Shown: positions 7,842 through 16,190, counted from the stretch's first letter. The stretch is DNA of 21,723 nucleotides from UBA10364 sp049611965 (GCA_049611965.1 JBMZBC010000027.1:1-21723); one strand, 5' to 3'. The notes: generated from the sequence alone by a model not told the origin. Numbers and translations: made by a program.

Positions 7842-8917
7842 TGCTAGACAAGCTCAACGTAGTCTTTCAGCGTTACAATGAAGTCAACGACCTCATTATT
7901 CAACCGGATGTGATTTCCGACAGCAAGCGCTATGTGAAATTGAACCGTGAATACAAAAACCTGAAGCCCTTAGTTGATGCTAGAGAAAAGTACCTCGAGC
8001 TAAGCAGTAGGATAGAGGAGGCAAAAACGGTTTTAAAAGAAGAGAAAGACCAAGATTTCCGAGATATGGCCAAGATGGAGCTCGATGAGATAGAGCCTGC
8101 ATTCGCCGAGCTCGAGGAGGAAATTAAAATCTTACTTATACCCAAAGACCCTGAGGACGACAAAAATGCATTGGTTGAAATTCGCCAAGGTGCAGGTGGT
8201 GACGAAGGTGCCATTTTCGCAGGTGATTTGTTCCGTATGTACCAGCGCTACTGTGAAGGCCGCGGTTGGAAGGTTGAGGTGATTTCAATGAATGAAGGAA
8301 CGGCCGGAGGCTTTAAAGAAGTTTCTTTTGAGGTGAGCGGTGAATCGGTTTACGGAATTCTAAAATACGAGAGCGGGGTACACCGCGTACAGCGCGTTCC
8401 AGCCACTGAAAGCCAGGGTAGGGTGCACACATCTGCAGCATCTGTAGTCGTTCTTCCTGAAGCGGAAGATGTAGATGTCGATCTTGATATGAAAGATGTC
8501 AAAAAAGATACCTATCGCGCTCAGGGTGCGGGTGGTCAGCACGTAAACAAAACTGAAAGTGCAGTGCGTTTGACCCATTTACCGACAGGAATTGTTGTAG
8601 AGTGTCAAGATGGACGATCACAGCACAAGAACTATGAGCAAGCTTTGAAGGTGCTTCGTTCGCGCATGTTTGACATGGAATTCAAGAAAAAGCAAGCAGA
8701 ACAGGCGGCAAAGCGTAAGACCATGGTAAGTACTGGTGACCGTTCTGCTAAAATTAGAACGTATAACTATCCACAAGGAAGGGTAACCGACCACAGGATA
8801 GGTTTGACGACCTACAATCTTAATGATGTAGTAGGTGGAGATATTCAGAAGTTTATTGACGAACTTCACATGGCGGAGAATGCCGAGAAGATGAAGGAAG
8901 GAACAGATATCATTTAA
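7841..8917 (+). CDS. prfA: Peptide chain release factor 1
   Basis: 358-residue class I release factor recognising UAA and UAG. The codon-recognition tripeptide is PAT (P187-A188-T189 in VPATESQGRVHT), which marks RF1 rather than RF2 (SPF). The catalytic GGQ is at residues 231-233 in GAGGQHVNKTESAVR; its glutamine is normally methylated by PrmC. An N-terminal coiled-coil domain (~1-100) precedes the core. The length is standard for the family. There is no programmed frameshift, as expected for RF1. The gene overlaps purM by 1 nt and is 1 nt from pyrF, so the three are almost certainly co-transcribed. Confidence 0.97.
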   Translation: MLDKLNVVFQRYNEVNDLIIQPDVISDSKRYVKLNREYKNLKPLVDAREKYLELSSRIEEAKTVLKEEKDQDFRDMAKMELDEIEPAFAELEEEIKILLIPKDPEDDKNALVEIRQGAGGDEGAIFAGDLFRMYQRYCEGRGWKVEVISMNEGTAGGFKEVSFEVSGESVYGILKYESGVHRVQRVPATESQGRVHTSAASVVVLPEAEDVDVDLDMKDVKKDTYRAQGAGGQHVNKTESAVRLTHLPTGIVVECQDGRSQHKNYEQALKVLRSRMFDMEFKKKQAEQAAKRKTMVSTGDRSAKIRTYNYPQGRVTDHRIGLTTYNLNDVVGGDIQKFIDELHMAENAEKMKEGTDII

Positions 8918-8918
8918 G

Positions 8919-9734
8919 ATGAATAGACAAGCACTCATAGCTCAGATAGAAAAAAAGAAAAGCGTACTCTGCGTAGGACTTGATACGGATATCAATAAGA
9001 TTCCAGAGCATTTATTGAGTGAATCTGATCCGATTTTCGCCTTCAACAAAGCCATCATTGATGCTACAGCGGACTTTGCAGTGGCCTATAAACCTAACAT
9101 TGCCTTTTACGAAAGCATGGGAGTAAAGGGTTGGGAATCCTTAGGGAAAACCATCGATTACCTAAACGAGAGCTATCCGGAAGTTTTTACCATCGCAGAT
9201 GCGAAGCGCGGCGATATTGGCAATACTTCAAAGATGTATGCTGAAGCCTTTTTCAATTCGATGGCCTTTGACAGTGTGACTGTAGCCCCTTATATGGGGG
9301 TGGATAGTGTGAGTCCCTTTTTAGCCTTTGAGGATAAATGGGTCATCCTTTTAGCATTGACATCCAATCAGGGTGCGTTCGATTTCCAGCTTACTGAAAA
9401 TACTGATGGCGAAGTATTATTCGAAACAGTGGTTAAAAAAGCACAAGAGTGGGCGACTCCAGACCAACTTATGTTCGTTCTAGGAGCCACTAAAACTGAG
9501 TATTTAGAGCGCGTAAGAAAGGCAGCTCCAGATTCCTTCTTTTTGGTGCCTGGTGTTGGTGCTCAAGGCGGCTCATTGGAGGAAGTACTCACTAAAGCGA
9601 CCAATAAAGACTACGGAGTTCTAGTAAATTCTACCCGAGGCATCATTTATCAAAGCAAAGACAAAGATTTTGCCGAAGCTGCACAACGCGCTGCGCTCGA
9701 GTTGCAGCAGGAAATGCAACGAATTCTCTTCTAG
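8919..9734 (+). CDS. pyrF: Orotidine 5'-phosphate decarboxylase (type 2)
   Basis: 271-residue enzyme catalysing the last step of UMP synthesis, decarboxylation of OMP. The catalytic lysine motif is D94-A-K96-R-G-D99-I, followed by GNTSKMYAEAFF, and the substrate-binding opening VLCVGLDTD is near residue 17. The C-terminal part has FLVPGVGAQGG and NSTRGIIY, which bind phosphate. Length and motifs match the longer type 2 family rather than the ~230-residue E. coli type. It is the last gene of the purM-prfA-pyrF operon, pairing purine and pyrimidine synthesis with translation termination. No terminator is evident in the 63 nt before the next gene. Confidence 0.95.
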   Translation: MNRQALIAQIEKKKSVLCVGLDTDINKIPEHLLSESDPIFAFNKAIIDATADFAVAYKPNIAFYESMGVKGWESLGKTIDYLNESYPEVFTIADAKRGDIGNTSKMYAEAFFNSMAFDSVTVAPYMGVDSVSPFLAFEDKWVILLALTSNQGAFDFQLTENTDGEVLFETVVKKAQEWATPDQLMFVLGATKTEYLERVRKAAPDSFFLVPGVGAQGGSLEEVLTKATNKDYGVLVNSTRGIIYQSKDKDFAEAAQRAALELQQEMQRILF

Positions 9735-9797
9735 TGTGCGCTGAGTCACACCTTGTCCAATAGAACATGGCTAGTTTAGTGCATTCAAAACACAGTC

Positions 9798-10598
9798 ATG
9801 GAGATAATAGGTTACATCGCATCGGTATTTATAGGGGTTTCACTCGGCTTGATAGGTGGTGGTGGTTCAATCCTCACGGTACCGGTTCTCGTTTACCTCT
9901 TTGGTGAAAGCGCAGAGCTTAGTACCGCATATTCATTGTTTATTGTTGGTACGACTGCGTTAGTGGGAGGAATTCGCAATGCGACCATGGGCAATGTGAA
10001 TTACAAGACAGCTGTGGTATTTACAATCCCAGCATTCATTGCGGTATACTTAACCCGTGCTTACCTCGTTCCAGCCATACCTCAAGACATCTTTACAGTA
10101 GGTACTTTTACGCTGACCAAAGATATTGCTATCATGGTCTTCTTTGCTTTGGTGATGCTTGCTGCCTCGGTGAGTATGATTCGCAACAAACGGGAGGAAA
10201 AGGAAGAAGAAGGCGAAACTGAGCCTGTCTTTAATGTGCCGGCTATTATTGCAGAAGGGGCTGTAGTAGGTGTATTGACTGGTATTGTTGGCGCTGGTGG
10301 TGGATTTTTAATTATTCCCGCGCTCGTCCTCTTTGCTAAATTGCCAATGAAAAAGGCGGTAGGTACATCGTTGTTGATCATTGCTGCAAAGAGTTTAATA
10401 GGTTTTATCGGCGACGTTCAGCGTCCGGATTTAATTATTGATTGGACATTGCTGTTGACTGTGACAGCAATTGCTGTAGCAGGTATCTTTGTAGGTATCT
10501 ATGCGACTAATTTTATAGACGGTAAAAAATTGAAAAAAGGCTTCGGCTGGTTTGTACTCGTTATGGCGGTATACATCATCTTGAAGCAGATAGTTTAA
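9798..10598 (+). CDS. TauE/SafE-family sulfite/anion exporter
   Basis: 266-residue inner-membrane protein of the TauE/SafE (TSUP) family, whose characterised members export sulfite or sulfoacetate or move other sulfur anions. Seven to eight hydrophobic segments fall in two halves, each opening with a glycine-rich re-entrant motif: GLIGGGGSILTVPVLV (from residue 17) and GIVGAGGGFLIIPALV (from residue 162). A charged cytoplasmic loop with KREEKEEEGE separates them (~residues 130-140). It is the first gene of a tight sulfur-related cluster and lies 28 nt before an MBL/rhodanese gene; exporting sulfite made by that pathway is the natural inference. The substrate is not proven. The promoter is weak or unclear (TAGTTTAG at 9772-9779, with a TTG 16 nt further upstream). 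Confidence 0.88.
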   Translation: MEIIGYIASVFIGVSLGLIGGGGSILTVPVLVYLFGESAELSTAYSLFIVGTTALVGGIRNATMGNVNYKTAVVFTIPAFIAVYLTRAYLVPAIPQDIFTVGTFTLTKDIAIMVFFALVMLAASVSMIRNKREEKEEEGETEPVFNVPAIIAEGAVVGVLTGIVGAGGGFLIIPALVLFAKLPMKKAVGTSLLIIAAKSLIGFIGDVQRPDLIIDWTLLLTVTAIAVAGIFVGIYATNFIDGKKLKKGFGWFVLVMAVYIILKQIV

Positions 10599-10626
10599 TA
10601 GCATAAGAACTTCTAATTACACAGAG

Positions 10627-12027
10627 ATGATTGTAGAACAGATTTACACAGGGTGTTTGGCGCAAGGCGCTTACTATATTGCCTCTAATGGTGAAGCAGT
10701 AGTCATTGATCCATTGCGTGAAGTAGGTCCATATCTGGATCGTGCGGAAAAAGATGGTGTTACCATTAAGTATATTTTGGAAACTCATTTCCATGCAGAT
10801 TTTGTTTCTGGTCACCTAGACTTAGCGAAGAAAACCGGCGCTACGATCATCTACGGACCGAATGCTAATCCGAAATTTGATTGTAAGATTGCGGAGGACG
10901 GAGAAGTATTGAAAGTAGGTGATGTTGAAATCCATGTGCTTCACACGCCAGGTCATACGATGGAAAGTACCACCTATTTGTTGAAAGACGAGAGCGGTAA
11001 AGACCATGCTATTTTCTCAGGCGATACCCTGTTTTTGGGAGATGTAGGTCGTCCAGATTTGGCACAAAAGGCTGCTACCATGACGCAAGAGCAATTGGCT
11101 GCAACACTCTACAACTCATTGCGCACCAAAATCATGGTGCTTGCAGATGATGTTATCGTTTATCCCGGGCACGGTGCTGGTTCATCGTGTGGAAAGAACA
11201 TGTCGAAAGAAACTGTGGGTACTATTGGCGAGCAAAAGGCAACGAACTATGCATTGCGTGCAGATATGACCGAGGAGGAATTTATTAAAGAGGTTACGGA
11301 CGGCTTGCAAAAACCACCGGCCTACTTCCCAGAAAACGTACGCTTGAATAAAGTGGGATACGAAAGCTTAGATACCGTAATGGACCGTGCTATGACGCCA
11401 ATGAGTCCTGAGGCCTTCGAAGCTGCTGCGAATGAAACAGATGCTTTGATTCTCGATACACGTCACCAAAGCGAATTTATCCATGGCTTCATTCCTCAAT
11501 CCATCTTTATAGGCATCAAGGGAAGTTTCGCAATGTGGGTAGGAGCGATGATTCCTGATATCAATCAAAAGCTCCTTGTCGTTGCAGACCCTGGCATGGA
11601 AGAAGAAGTTTTAACTCGTCTTTCTCGTGTAGGTTACGACCAAACTATTGGCTATCTCGAAGGGGGATTTGATGCTTGGACAAAGGCTGGTAAAGAGATC
11701 GATTCTCTGGAGCAAATTACTGCTGAAGGATTAAAAGAAGTACAGAGCCCCGTTGTGGTGGACGTGCGCAAGGACGGCGAATATTTAAGTGAGCACATGC
11801 CTACGGCTATTCATGCTAGTCTAGAGTACATCAACGACCGAATGGGAGACATTCCAAGCGAAGACACCTTCTACATTCATTGTGCGGGCGGCTACCGTTC
11901 AGTCATTGCTGCTTCTATTTTGAAGGCTCGTGGATTCCACAATATGGTGGATGTTGCTGGAGGTTTCGGTGCGATGAAGAAAGCTGGCATTGAGCTGACG
12001 GATTATGTATGTCCTTCAACACTTTAA
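10627..12027 (+). CDS. MBL-fold/rhodanese fusion protein (Blh / persulfide dioxygenase-like)
   Basis: 466-residue cytoplasmic protein with an ETHE1/Blh-type metallo-beta-lactamase domain (~1-250) and two rhodanese domains (~270-355 and ~375-460). Metal-site residues are H54, H56, D58 and H63 in THFHADFVSGH, H110 in PGHT, D133 in SGDTLF and H182 in YPGHG. F59 replaces the second His of HxHxDH, which is compatible with the single-iron site (first His, middle His, Asp) of persulfide dioxygenases. The first rhodanese domain has VADPG (319-323) where the catalytic Cys loop should be and is probably inactive. The second has the loop CAGGYRS with C419. Family knowledge suggests oxidation of glutathione or low-molecular-weight persulfide to sulfite and transfer of sulfane sulfur. 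The neighbouring YeeE/YedE and TauE genes match this role. The substrate is inferred. Confidence 0.88.
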   Translation: MIVEQIYTGCLAQGAYYIASNGEAVVIDPLREVGPYLDRAEKDGVTIKYILETHFHADFVSGHLDLAKKTGATIIYGPNANPKFDCKIAEDGEVLKVGDVEIHVLHTPGHTMESTTYLLKDESGKDHAIFSGDTLFLGDVGRPDLAQKAATMTQEQLAATLYNSLRTKIMVLADDVIVYPGHGAGSSCGKNMSKETVGTIGEQKATNYALRADMTEEEFIKEVTDGLQKPPAYFPENVRLNKVGYESLDTVMDRAMTPMSPEAFEAAANETDALILDTRHQSEFIHGFIPQSIFIGIKGSFAMWVGAMIPDINQKLLVVADPGMEEEVLTRLSRVGYDQTIGYLEGGFDAWTKAGKEIDSLEQITAEGLKEVQSPVVVDVRKDGEYLSEHMPTAIHASLEYINDRMGDIPSEDTFYIHCAGGYRSVIAASILKARGFHNMVDVAGGFGAMKKAGIELTDYVCPSTL

Positions 12028-12054
12028 ACGAATTAATATTTAGACAACAGAACT

Positions 12055-12612
12055 ATGGATTTAATCATGCAACCTTGGCCATGGTACATAAGTGGGGCGC
12101 TCATAGCCTTGATTATGTTTACCATGCTCTTTTTCGGAAAGAGCTTCGGCTTCTCGAGTAACCTGCGTACACTATGTACCTTATGTGGTGCGGATCGCTT
12201 TGTGCCTTTCTTTCAATTTGATTGGAAATCTAAAAGCTGGAACCTCTTTTTCTTAGTCGGAGCAGGTATTGGCGGATACATTGCAGCTAATTTCCTTTCT
12301 CCTGAAGACTACACCGTAGCAATCTCAGAGAATACCATTGCAGATTTATCAGCACTTGGCTTTGCAACTCCAGAAGGATTTGTACCCGCGAGCCAGTTCG
12401 GCACTGAGGCCCTTGGTGAAGCTAAGAATATAGTGATCTTGGCACTCGGTGGGTTAATGGTTGGTTTCGGAGCGCGTTACGCTGGAGGGTGTACATCGGG
12501 TCACGCAATCAGCGGTATTTCGAATCTTCAGCCAGCTTCATTGCTTGCTGTCGTAGGATTTTTCATTGGTGGGCTTCTTATGACTCACGTATTGTTCCCA
12601 CTTATTTACTAA
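12055..12612 (+). CDS. YeeE/YedE-family sulfur transporter, first half-protein (PmpA-like)
   Basis: 185-residue membrane protein of the YeeE/YedE (DUF395) family, related to the thiosulfate importer TsuA. About four to five hydrophobic segments are present. The signature GGCTSGHAISG contains C146, equivalent to the pore cysteines that pass thiosulfate in TsuA. A second cysteine pair, TLCTLCGADRF, lies near residue 40. At 185 residues it is about half a TsuA, and the next gene, 3 nt away, supplies a second half, so the two probably form a heteromer. Such pairs accompany MBL/rhodanese genes in BigR-type operons. The direction and exact sulfur substrate are inferred. Confidence 0.85.
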   Translation: MDLIMQPWPWYISGALIALIMFTMLFFGKSFGFSSNLRTLCTLCGADRFVPFFQFDWKSKSWNLFFLVGAGIGGYIAANFLSPEDYTVAISENTIADLSALGFATPEGFVPASQFGTEALGEAKNIVILALGGLMVGFGARYAGGCTSGHAISGISNLQPASLLAVVGFFIGGLLMTHVLFPLIY

Positions 12613-12615
12613 GCC

Positions 12616-13029
12616 ATGAAGAATATTAAATTTTTAATTGCAGGTACTTTATTTGGTATCATCATGTTCAAGAGCGAGGCAGCATCTTGGTATAGAATTC
12701 AAGAAATGTTCAGATTCCAAGCGTTTCACATGTATGGAATTATTGGATTGGCAGTAGCCCTAGGTGTTCCTATGGTTGCAATCATAAAGGCCAAGAAAAT
12801 CAAAGATTATGCGGGTGGACAAATCGTTTTTACACCCAAAGCTTGGAGCATTCCTCGTTACTTAATTGGAGGAACAGTCTTCGGTTTGGGCTGGGCGCTA
12901 AGTGGCGCTTGTCCGGGGCCAATTGTAGTAAATATCGGTGCCGGCTACTCTGGGTACGTAATCGTACTTCTTGGAGCCCTCGTAGGAACATTCCTCTACG
13001 GCGTAATTCGCGATAAATTGCCGCACTAA
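12616..13029 (+). CDS. YeeE/YedE-family sulfur transporter, second half-protein (PmpB-like, DUF6691 type)
   Basis: 137-residue membrane protein with four hydrophobic segments (about 4-20, 36-56, 78-97 and 108-130). The conserved motif ALSGACPGPIV holds C99, which should line the sulfur-transfer pore opposite C146 of the preceding protein. It starts 3 nt after that gene and ends 6 nt before the cytochrome gene, so translation is probably coupled through the cluster. The pairing of a longer and a shorter half matches PmpA/PmpB-type transporters. The function is by homology only. Confidence 0.85.
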   Translation: MKNIKFLIAGTLFGIIMFKSEAASWYRIQEMFRFQAFHMYGIIGLAVALGVPMVAIIKAKKIKDYAGGQIVFTPKAWSIPRYLIGGTVFGLGWALSGACPGPIVVNIGAGYSGYVIVLLGALVGTFLYGVIRDKLPH

Positions 13030-13035
13030 ACCGGT

Positions 13036-14097
13036 ATGGAATTTTCAAATCTACCGAAGCATCGGAAGGAACAGCTGGCTCAGCTCACTACAGGAACCAG
13101 TCGGATTGTTCTCAGCCTCTTAATGGGGCTCTTTGGTGCAGGGCTGATTTGGAGTATCGATAGCGCTCTTCCTCCTGCACAGGAATTTCCAGAATTTTCA
13201 GAGGTTTTGCCCGATGTCCCTTGGGATTACGAGCTTTTTGAAGGTGTAGATTACGCAAATCCGGCCACTACGGAACAGGTCGCTTACGGTCGAAGACTCA
13301 TCATGGAGACGGCAGACTACTTGGGCCCAAATTCAAGCAAGCCCTTTGCTGGCAATAATTTAGATTGTAATTCTTGTCATTTGGACGGTGGAACAAAGCC
13401 ATTTGCGGCACCTTTTGTCACCGTACCTAGTCAATTCCCTCAATTTCGCAACCGAGAGAATAAAGAGGGAACTATCCAAGAGCGTATTAATGGATGTATG
13501 CAGCGTTCGATGAACGGACGTCCATTGCCTGAGAACTCCGAGGAGTTGGCGGCGATGGTTGCCTATATGGAGTGGTTGAGTATCGACAAGCCTCGCGGAG
13601 AGAAAATCAACGGAAATAAGTTCTTGAAAGTAGATTATCCGGATCGAACGGTGGATCTAAAGCACGGGGAGAAGGTTTATATACAGCATTGTACCACTTG
13701 CCATGGCACAGACGGTAGGGGTCAGAGAAATCCGGGCAGCAATACCTATTTATATCCTCCACTTTGGGGTCCAGATTCTTACAATCATGGCGCGGGTATG
13801 CATCGAGTGATTACTGCGGCTCAGTTTATAAAAGGAAATATGCCTTTAGGAACCACAGCAGACGAGCCACTGCTTTCAGATGAAGAGGCATATGATGTGG
13901 CAGGATACATTAACAGCTTTGCCCGTCCATTAAAGAATAATCCAGAGGCTGACTTTCCAAATAAGAAGCTCAAGCCAATGTCAACACCCTACGGACCCTG
14001 GGTCGATCCATTCTCTGCTGCCCAGCATAAATATGGACCATTCGGGGAAATCGCTGCTTATTATCAGCAGGAATACGGTCTAAAGAAGTCCAAATAG
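13036..14097 (+). CDS. tsdA: Membrane-anchored di-haem cytochrome c, TsdA-like thiosulfate dehydrogenase / tetrathionate reductase
   Basis: 353 residues: one N-terminal membrane helix (~22-43), a short linker and two class I cytochrome c domains facing the periplasm. Haem sites are C111-NS-C114-H115 and C219-TT-C222-H223. The first domain has the TsdA hallmark stretch CHLDGGTKPFAAPF, then INGCMQRSMNGRPLP, with C154 about 39 residues after the haem His, the place where TsdA uses an unusual axial cysteine ligand. The second domain has LYPPLWGPDSYN and FIKGNMPLG, with M269 a likely axial ligand. TsdA joins two thiosulfates into tetrathionate, or the reverse, exchanging electrons with other cytochromes. 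An intact membrane anchor instead of a cleaved signal would keep it near the respiratory chain. It is last in the sulfur cluster. The direction of catalysis cannot be told from sequence. Confidence 0.87.
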   Translation: MEFSNLPKHRKEQLAQLTTGTSRIVLSLLMGLFGAGLIWSIDSALPPAQEFPEFSEVLPDVPWDYELFEGVDYANPATTEQVAYGRRLIMETADYLGPNSSKPFAGNNLDCNSCHLDGGTKPFAAPFVTVPSQFPQFRNRENKEGTIQERINGCMQRSMNGRPLPENSEELAAMVAYMEWLSIDKPRGEKINGNKFLKVDYPDRTVDLKHGEKVYIQHCTTCHGTDGRGQRNPGSNTYLYPPLWGPDSYNHGAGMHRVITAAQFIKGNMPLGTTADEPLLSDEEAYDVAGYINSFARPLKNNPEADFPNKKLKPMSTPYGPWVDPFSAAQHKYGPFGEIAAYYQQEYGLKKSK

Positions 14098-14180
14098 GGG
14101 TTGAAAAACTCCAAAATTTGATGGATAAGTAATCGGTGAAGGTTTCCATTGTTAGGACAATTGCTCGTAACTTTCAATAG

Positions 14181-15200
14181 ATGAACAATCCCTTCCACAG
14201 TCTGAGAAAAGTACTCATCCTGTTCTCCTTAATCTTGTTTGGGGGTACGCTTGGCTACAGATTAATTGAAGACCTAGATTGGCTTCCGGCCTTTTACATG
14301 GTGGTTCAGACAGTGAGCACTGTTGGATTCAATGAGGTTACAGAATTAAGTACGTCTGGCACCTGGTTTACCATTGTACTAATCATTTCCAGCTTTGGAA
14401 CCTTTGCCTACGGTGCCGGTCTTTTGGCGCAGTTGGCCATTGATGGACGTGTTCGTCATTTTTTACTCACCAAAAGAATTGAACGCAAGGTGGAAAAATT
14501 AGAAGGACATGCCATTGTATGTGGCTTAGGTAGAAACGGCCGACAGGTGGTGAGCAAACTTCGCGCATATGGGGCGGATGTAGTTGTTATTGAAAAGGAT
14601 GAACATCGAGCGGAAGAGTTCAGAAATCAATTTCAGAAGGTCTTGGTAGTTGTTGGGGATGCCACTGACGACACTATTTTAGAAAAGGTAAACATTGCGA
14701 AGGCTTCTTCCTTGATTGCTGCGTTGGCCTCAGATACAGACAATCTCTTTGTAGTAATCTCTGCACGTCAGCTCAACCCAAACATGACTATCGGTGCTCG
14801 AGCGAACACTGAGAGTACAGAACGCAAACTTCTTGCGGCCGGCGCCACATATACGGTTAGTCCAAACTTGGTAGGAGGGGCGCACCTGGCGCATAACCTG
14901 ATGAATCCTGGTGTGATGAATTTCTTAGATCACCTGAGTGTAGGTGGATCGTCTGCCACCAATATCGAAGAAATCGTAGTTGATGAATTGCCTGAAGTAT
15001 TTAGTGGATGCAACATCAAGGATTTAGAGATTAGACAACAGACCGGATGTACAGTAATTGGTTACGTGTGTGAACAAGGATTGCTTACTGTTAATCCATC
15101 ACCGGACTTTAAAGTCGCACCGCATTCCAAACTCTACGTGTTGGGAAATGATGAACAGATTAAAGACTTGAGGGCTTGGTTTACCGAAAAGACCAAATAA
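14181..15200 (+). CDS. Two-TM potassium channel with cytoplasmic RCK (TrkA-N/TrkA-C) domain
   Basis: 339-residue MthK-like channel subunit. TM1 (~9-26), a pore helix and filter (~38-52), and TM2 (~62-84) are followed by a Rossmann RCK-N domain starting at residue ~108 with GLGRNG (115-120) and an acidic residue ending strand 2 (VVVIEKD), then a TrkA-C domain (~255-335). The filter reads T47-V48-G49-F50-N51-E52 instead of the canonical TVGYGD. The subunit would form tetramers gated by a nucleotide or ion bound to the RCK ring. It lies 83 nt after the sulfur cluster, so it probably has its own promoter (weak TAACTTTC at 14168-14175), and 25 nt before the RmlD-like gene. Confidence 0.87.
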   Translation: MNNPFHSLRKVLILFSLILFGGTLGYRLIEDLDWLPAFYMVVQTVSTVGFNEVTELSTSGTWFTIVLIISSFGTFAYGAGLLAQLAIDGRVRHFLLTKRIERKVEKLEGHAIVCGLGRNGRQVVSKLRAYGADVVVIEKDEHRAEEFRNQFQKVLVVVGDATDDTILEKVNIAKASSLIAALASDTDNLFVVISARQLNPNMTIGARANTESTERKLLAAGATYTVSPNLVGGAHLAHNLMNPGVMNFLDHLSVGGSSATNIEEIVVDELPEVFSGCNIKDLEIRQQTGCTVIGYVCEQGLLTVNPSPDFKVAPHSKLYVLGNDEQIKDLRAWFTEKTK

Positions 15201-15225
15201 ATTCGCAATCAGCTAACCACATCAG

Positions 15226-16122
15226 ATGAAGATTCTCTACACCGGTTCAAACGGATTACTAGGTCAAAAAATTTCTGCAGCTACATTAGGTTATGAGCAG
15301 CATTCTTTTCTAGCCACTGCAAGAGGCGAAAACCGTACTCTTAATCTTGGTGGCGCTTCATATGCTTCCATGGACATCACCGATGCCGAGGCCGTGCAGG
15401 CTGTGGTCAAAGATTTTCAGCCTGATATTATCATACATGGTGCGGCGATGACGCATGTGGATCAGTGTGAGCAGAACAAAGAATTGGCTTACCAGCTTAA
15501 CGTAATAGGGACTAAAAACGTAGCGGACGCAGCGAAAAATGTGGGTGCTCACCTCGTGCATATTAGTACAGACTTCATCTTTGATGGAACAGAGGGGCCT
15601 TATGACGAACAGGGTATACCCAACCCTTTGAGTTATTACGGTGAGACCAAGCTTGAAGCGGAAAAGATTGTACGAGCGTTAGACCATTGGAGTATCCTTA
15701 GAACGGTTTTAGTTATTGGTATGGCTGAAGATTTGAGCCGTAGCAATATCGTTCTGTGGGCAAAAGGCGCTCTAGAGAAAGGCCAGGCGATCAATGTCGT
15801 TGACGACCAATTCCGTACACCAACCCTCGCTGAAGATCTTGCTCAAGGCGCATTATTAGCAGCCACGCAGAAAGCTCAAGGTATCTACAATATATCAGGT
15901 CCAGATTTCATGTCGATTTACGAACTCGTAGGTAAGGTCGCAGAGCACTTCGGCCTCTCCATGGATTCTGTAACCAGAGTGGACAGTACGACCCTGAACC
16001 AACCGGCCAAACGTCCTCCACGAACCGGTTTTGACATCACGAAAGCGAAGACAGTACTCGGCTACAAGCCACATAGTTTTAGCGAAGCACTGGCGGTTAT
16101 CGCCGAGCAGGCAGGATTATAG
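15226..16122 (+). CDS. RmlD-like NAD(P)-dependent sugar-nucleotide reductase (SDR family)
   Basis: 298-residue extended short-chain dehydrogenase of the dTDP-4-dehydrorhamnose reductase (RmlD) family. The N-terminal Rossmann motif is GSNGLLGQK, the catalytic pair is Y138 and K142 (YGETK), and ISTDFIFDG and FRTPTLAEDLA are typical of RmlD. None of the other rhamnose genes (rmlA, rmlB, rmlC) is nearby, so the substrate may be dTDP-4-dehydrorhamnose or another nucleotide sugar; some relatives are MAT2B-like regulatory proteins. It follows the channel gene by 25 nt and may be co-transcribed with it, with no evident functional link. Confidence 0.82.
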   Translation: MKILYTGSNGLLGQKISAATLGYEQHSFLATARGENRTLNLGGASYASMDITDAEAVQAVVKDFQPDIIIHGAAMTHVDQCEQNKELAYQLNVIGTKNVADAAKNVGAHLVHISTDFIFDGTEGPYDEQGIPNPLSYYGETKLEAEKIVRALDHWSILRTVLVIGMAEDLSRSNIVLWAKGALEKGQAINVVDDQFRTPTLAEDLAQGALLAATQKAQGIYNISGPDFMSIYELVGKVAEHFGLSMDSVTRVDSTTLNQPAKRPPRTGFDITKAKTVLGYKPHSFSEALAVIAEQAGL

Positions 16123-16130
16123 CCATCTAT

Positions 16131-16161
16131 TTGCTCCTTGAGCTTCAATCGTTTATTTTCG
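16131..16161 (+). promoter_or_regulatory. Probable promoter of the Na+ symporter operon
   Basis: TTG (16131-16133), a 20-nt spacer and TATTTTCG (16154-16161, 7 of 8 to TAnnTTTG) lie ~30 nt before the ATG, giving a predicted leader of ~20 nt. Confidence 0.5.
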
Positions 16162-16190
16162 GGCATATTCTAAACTAACCTTTAGGTTAC

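Noticed and set aside
9753..9779. TTG...TAGTTTAG as promoter of the sulfur cluster
   Set aside because: The spacer is only 16 nt and the -7 element has a mismatch in the key TTTG; left as a possibility in the TauE entry.
12055..13029. The two YeeE/YedE genes as one frameshifted gene
   Set aside because: Each has its own ATG, complete membrane segments and its own conserved Cys motif; split pairs are a known arrangement.
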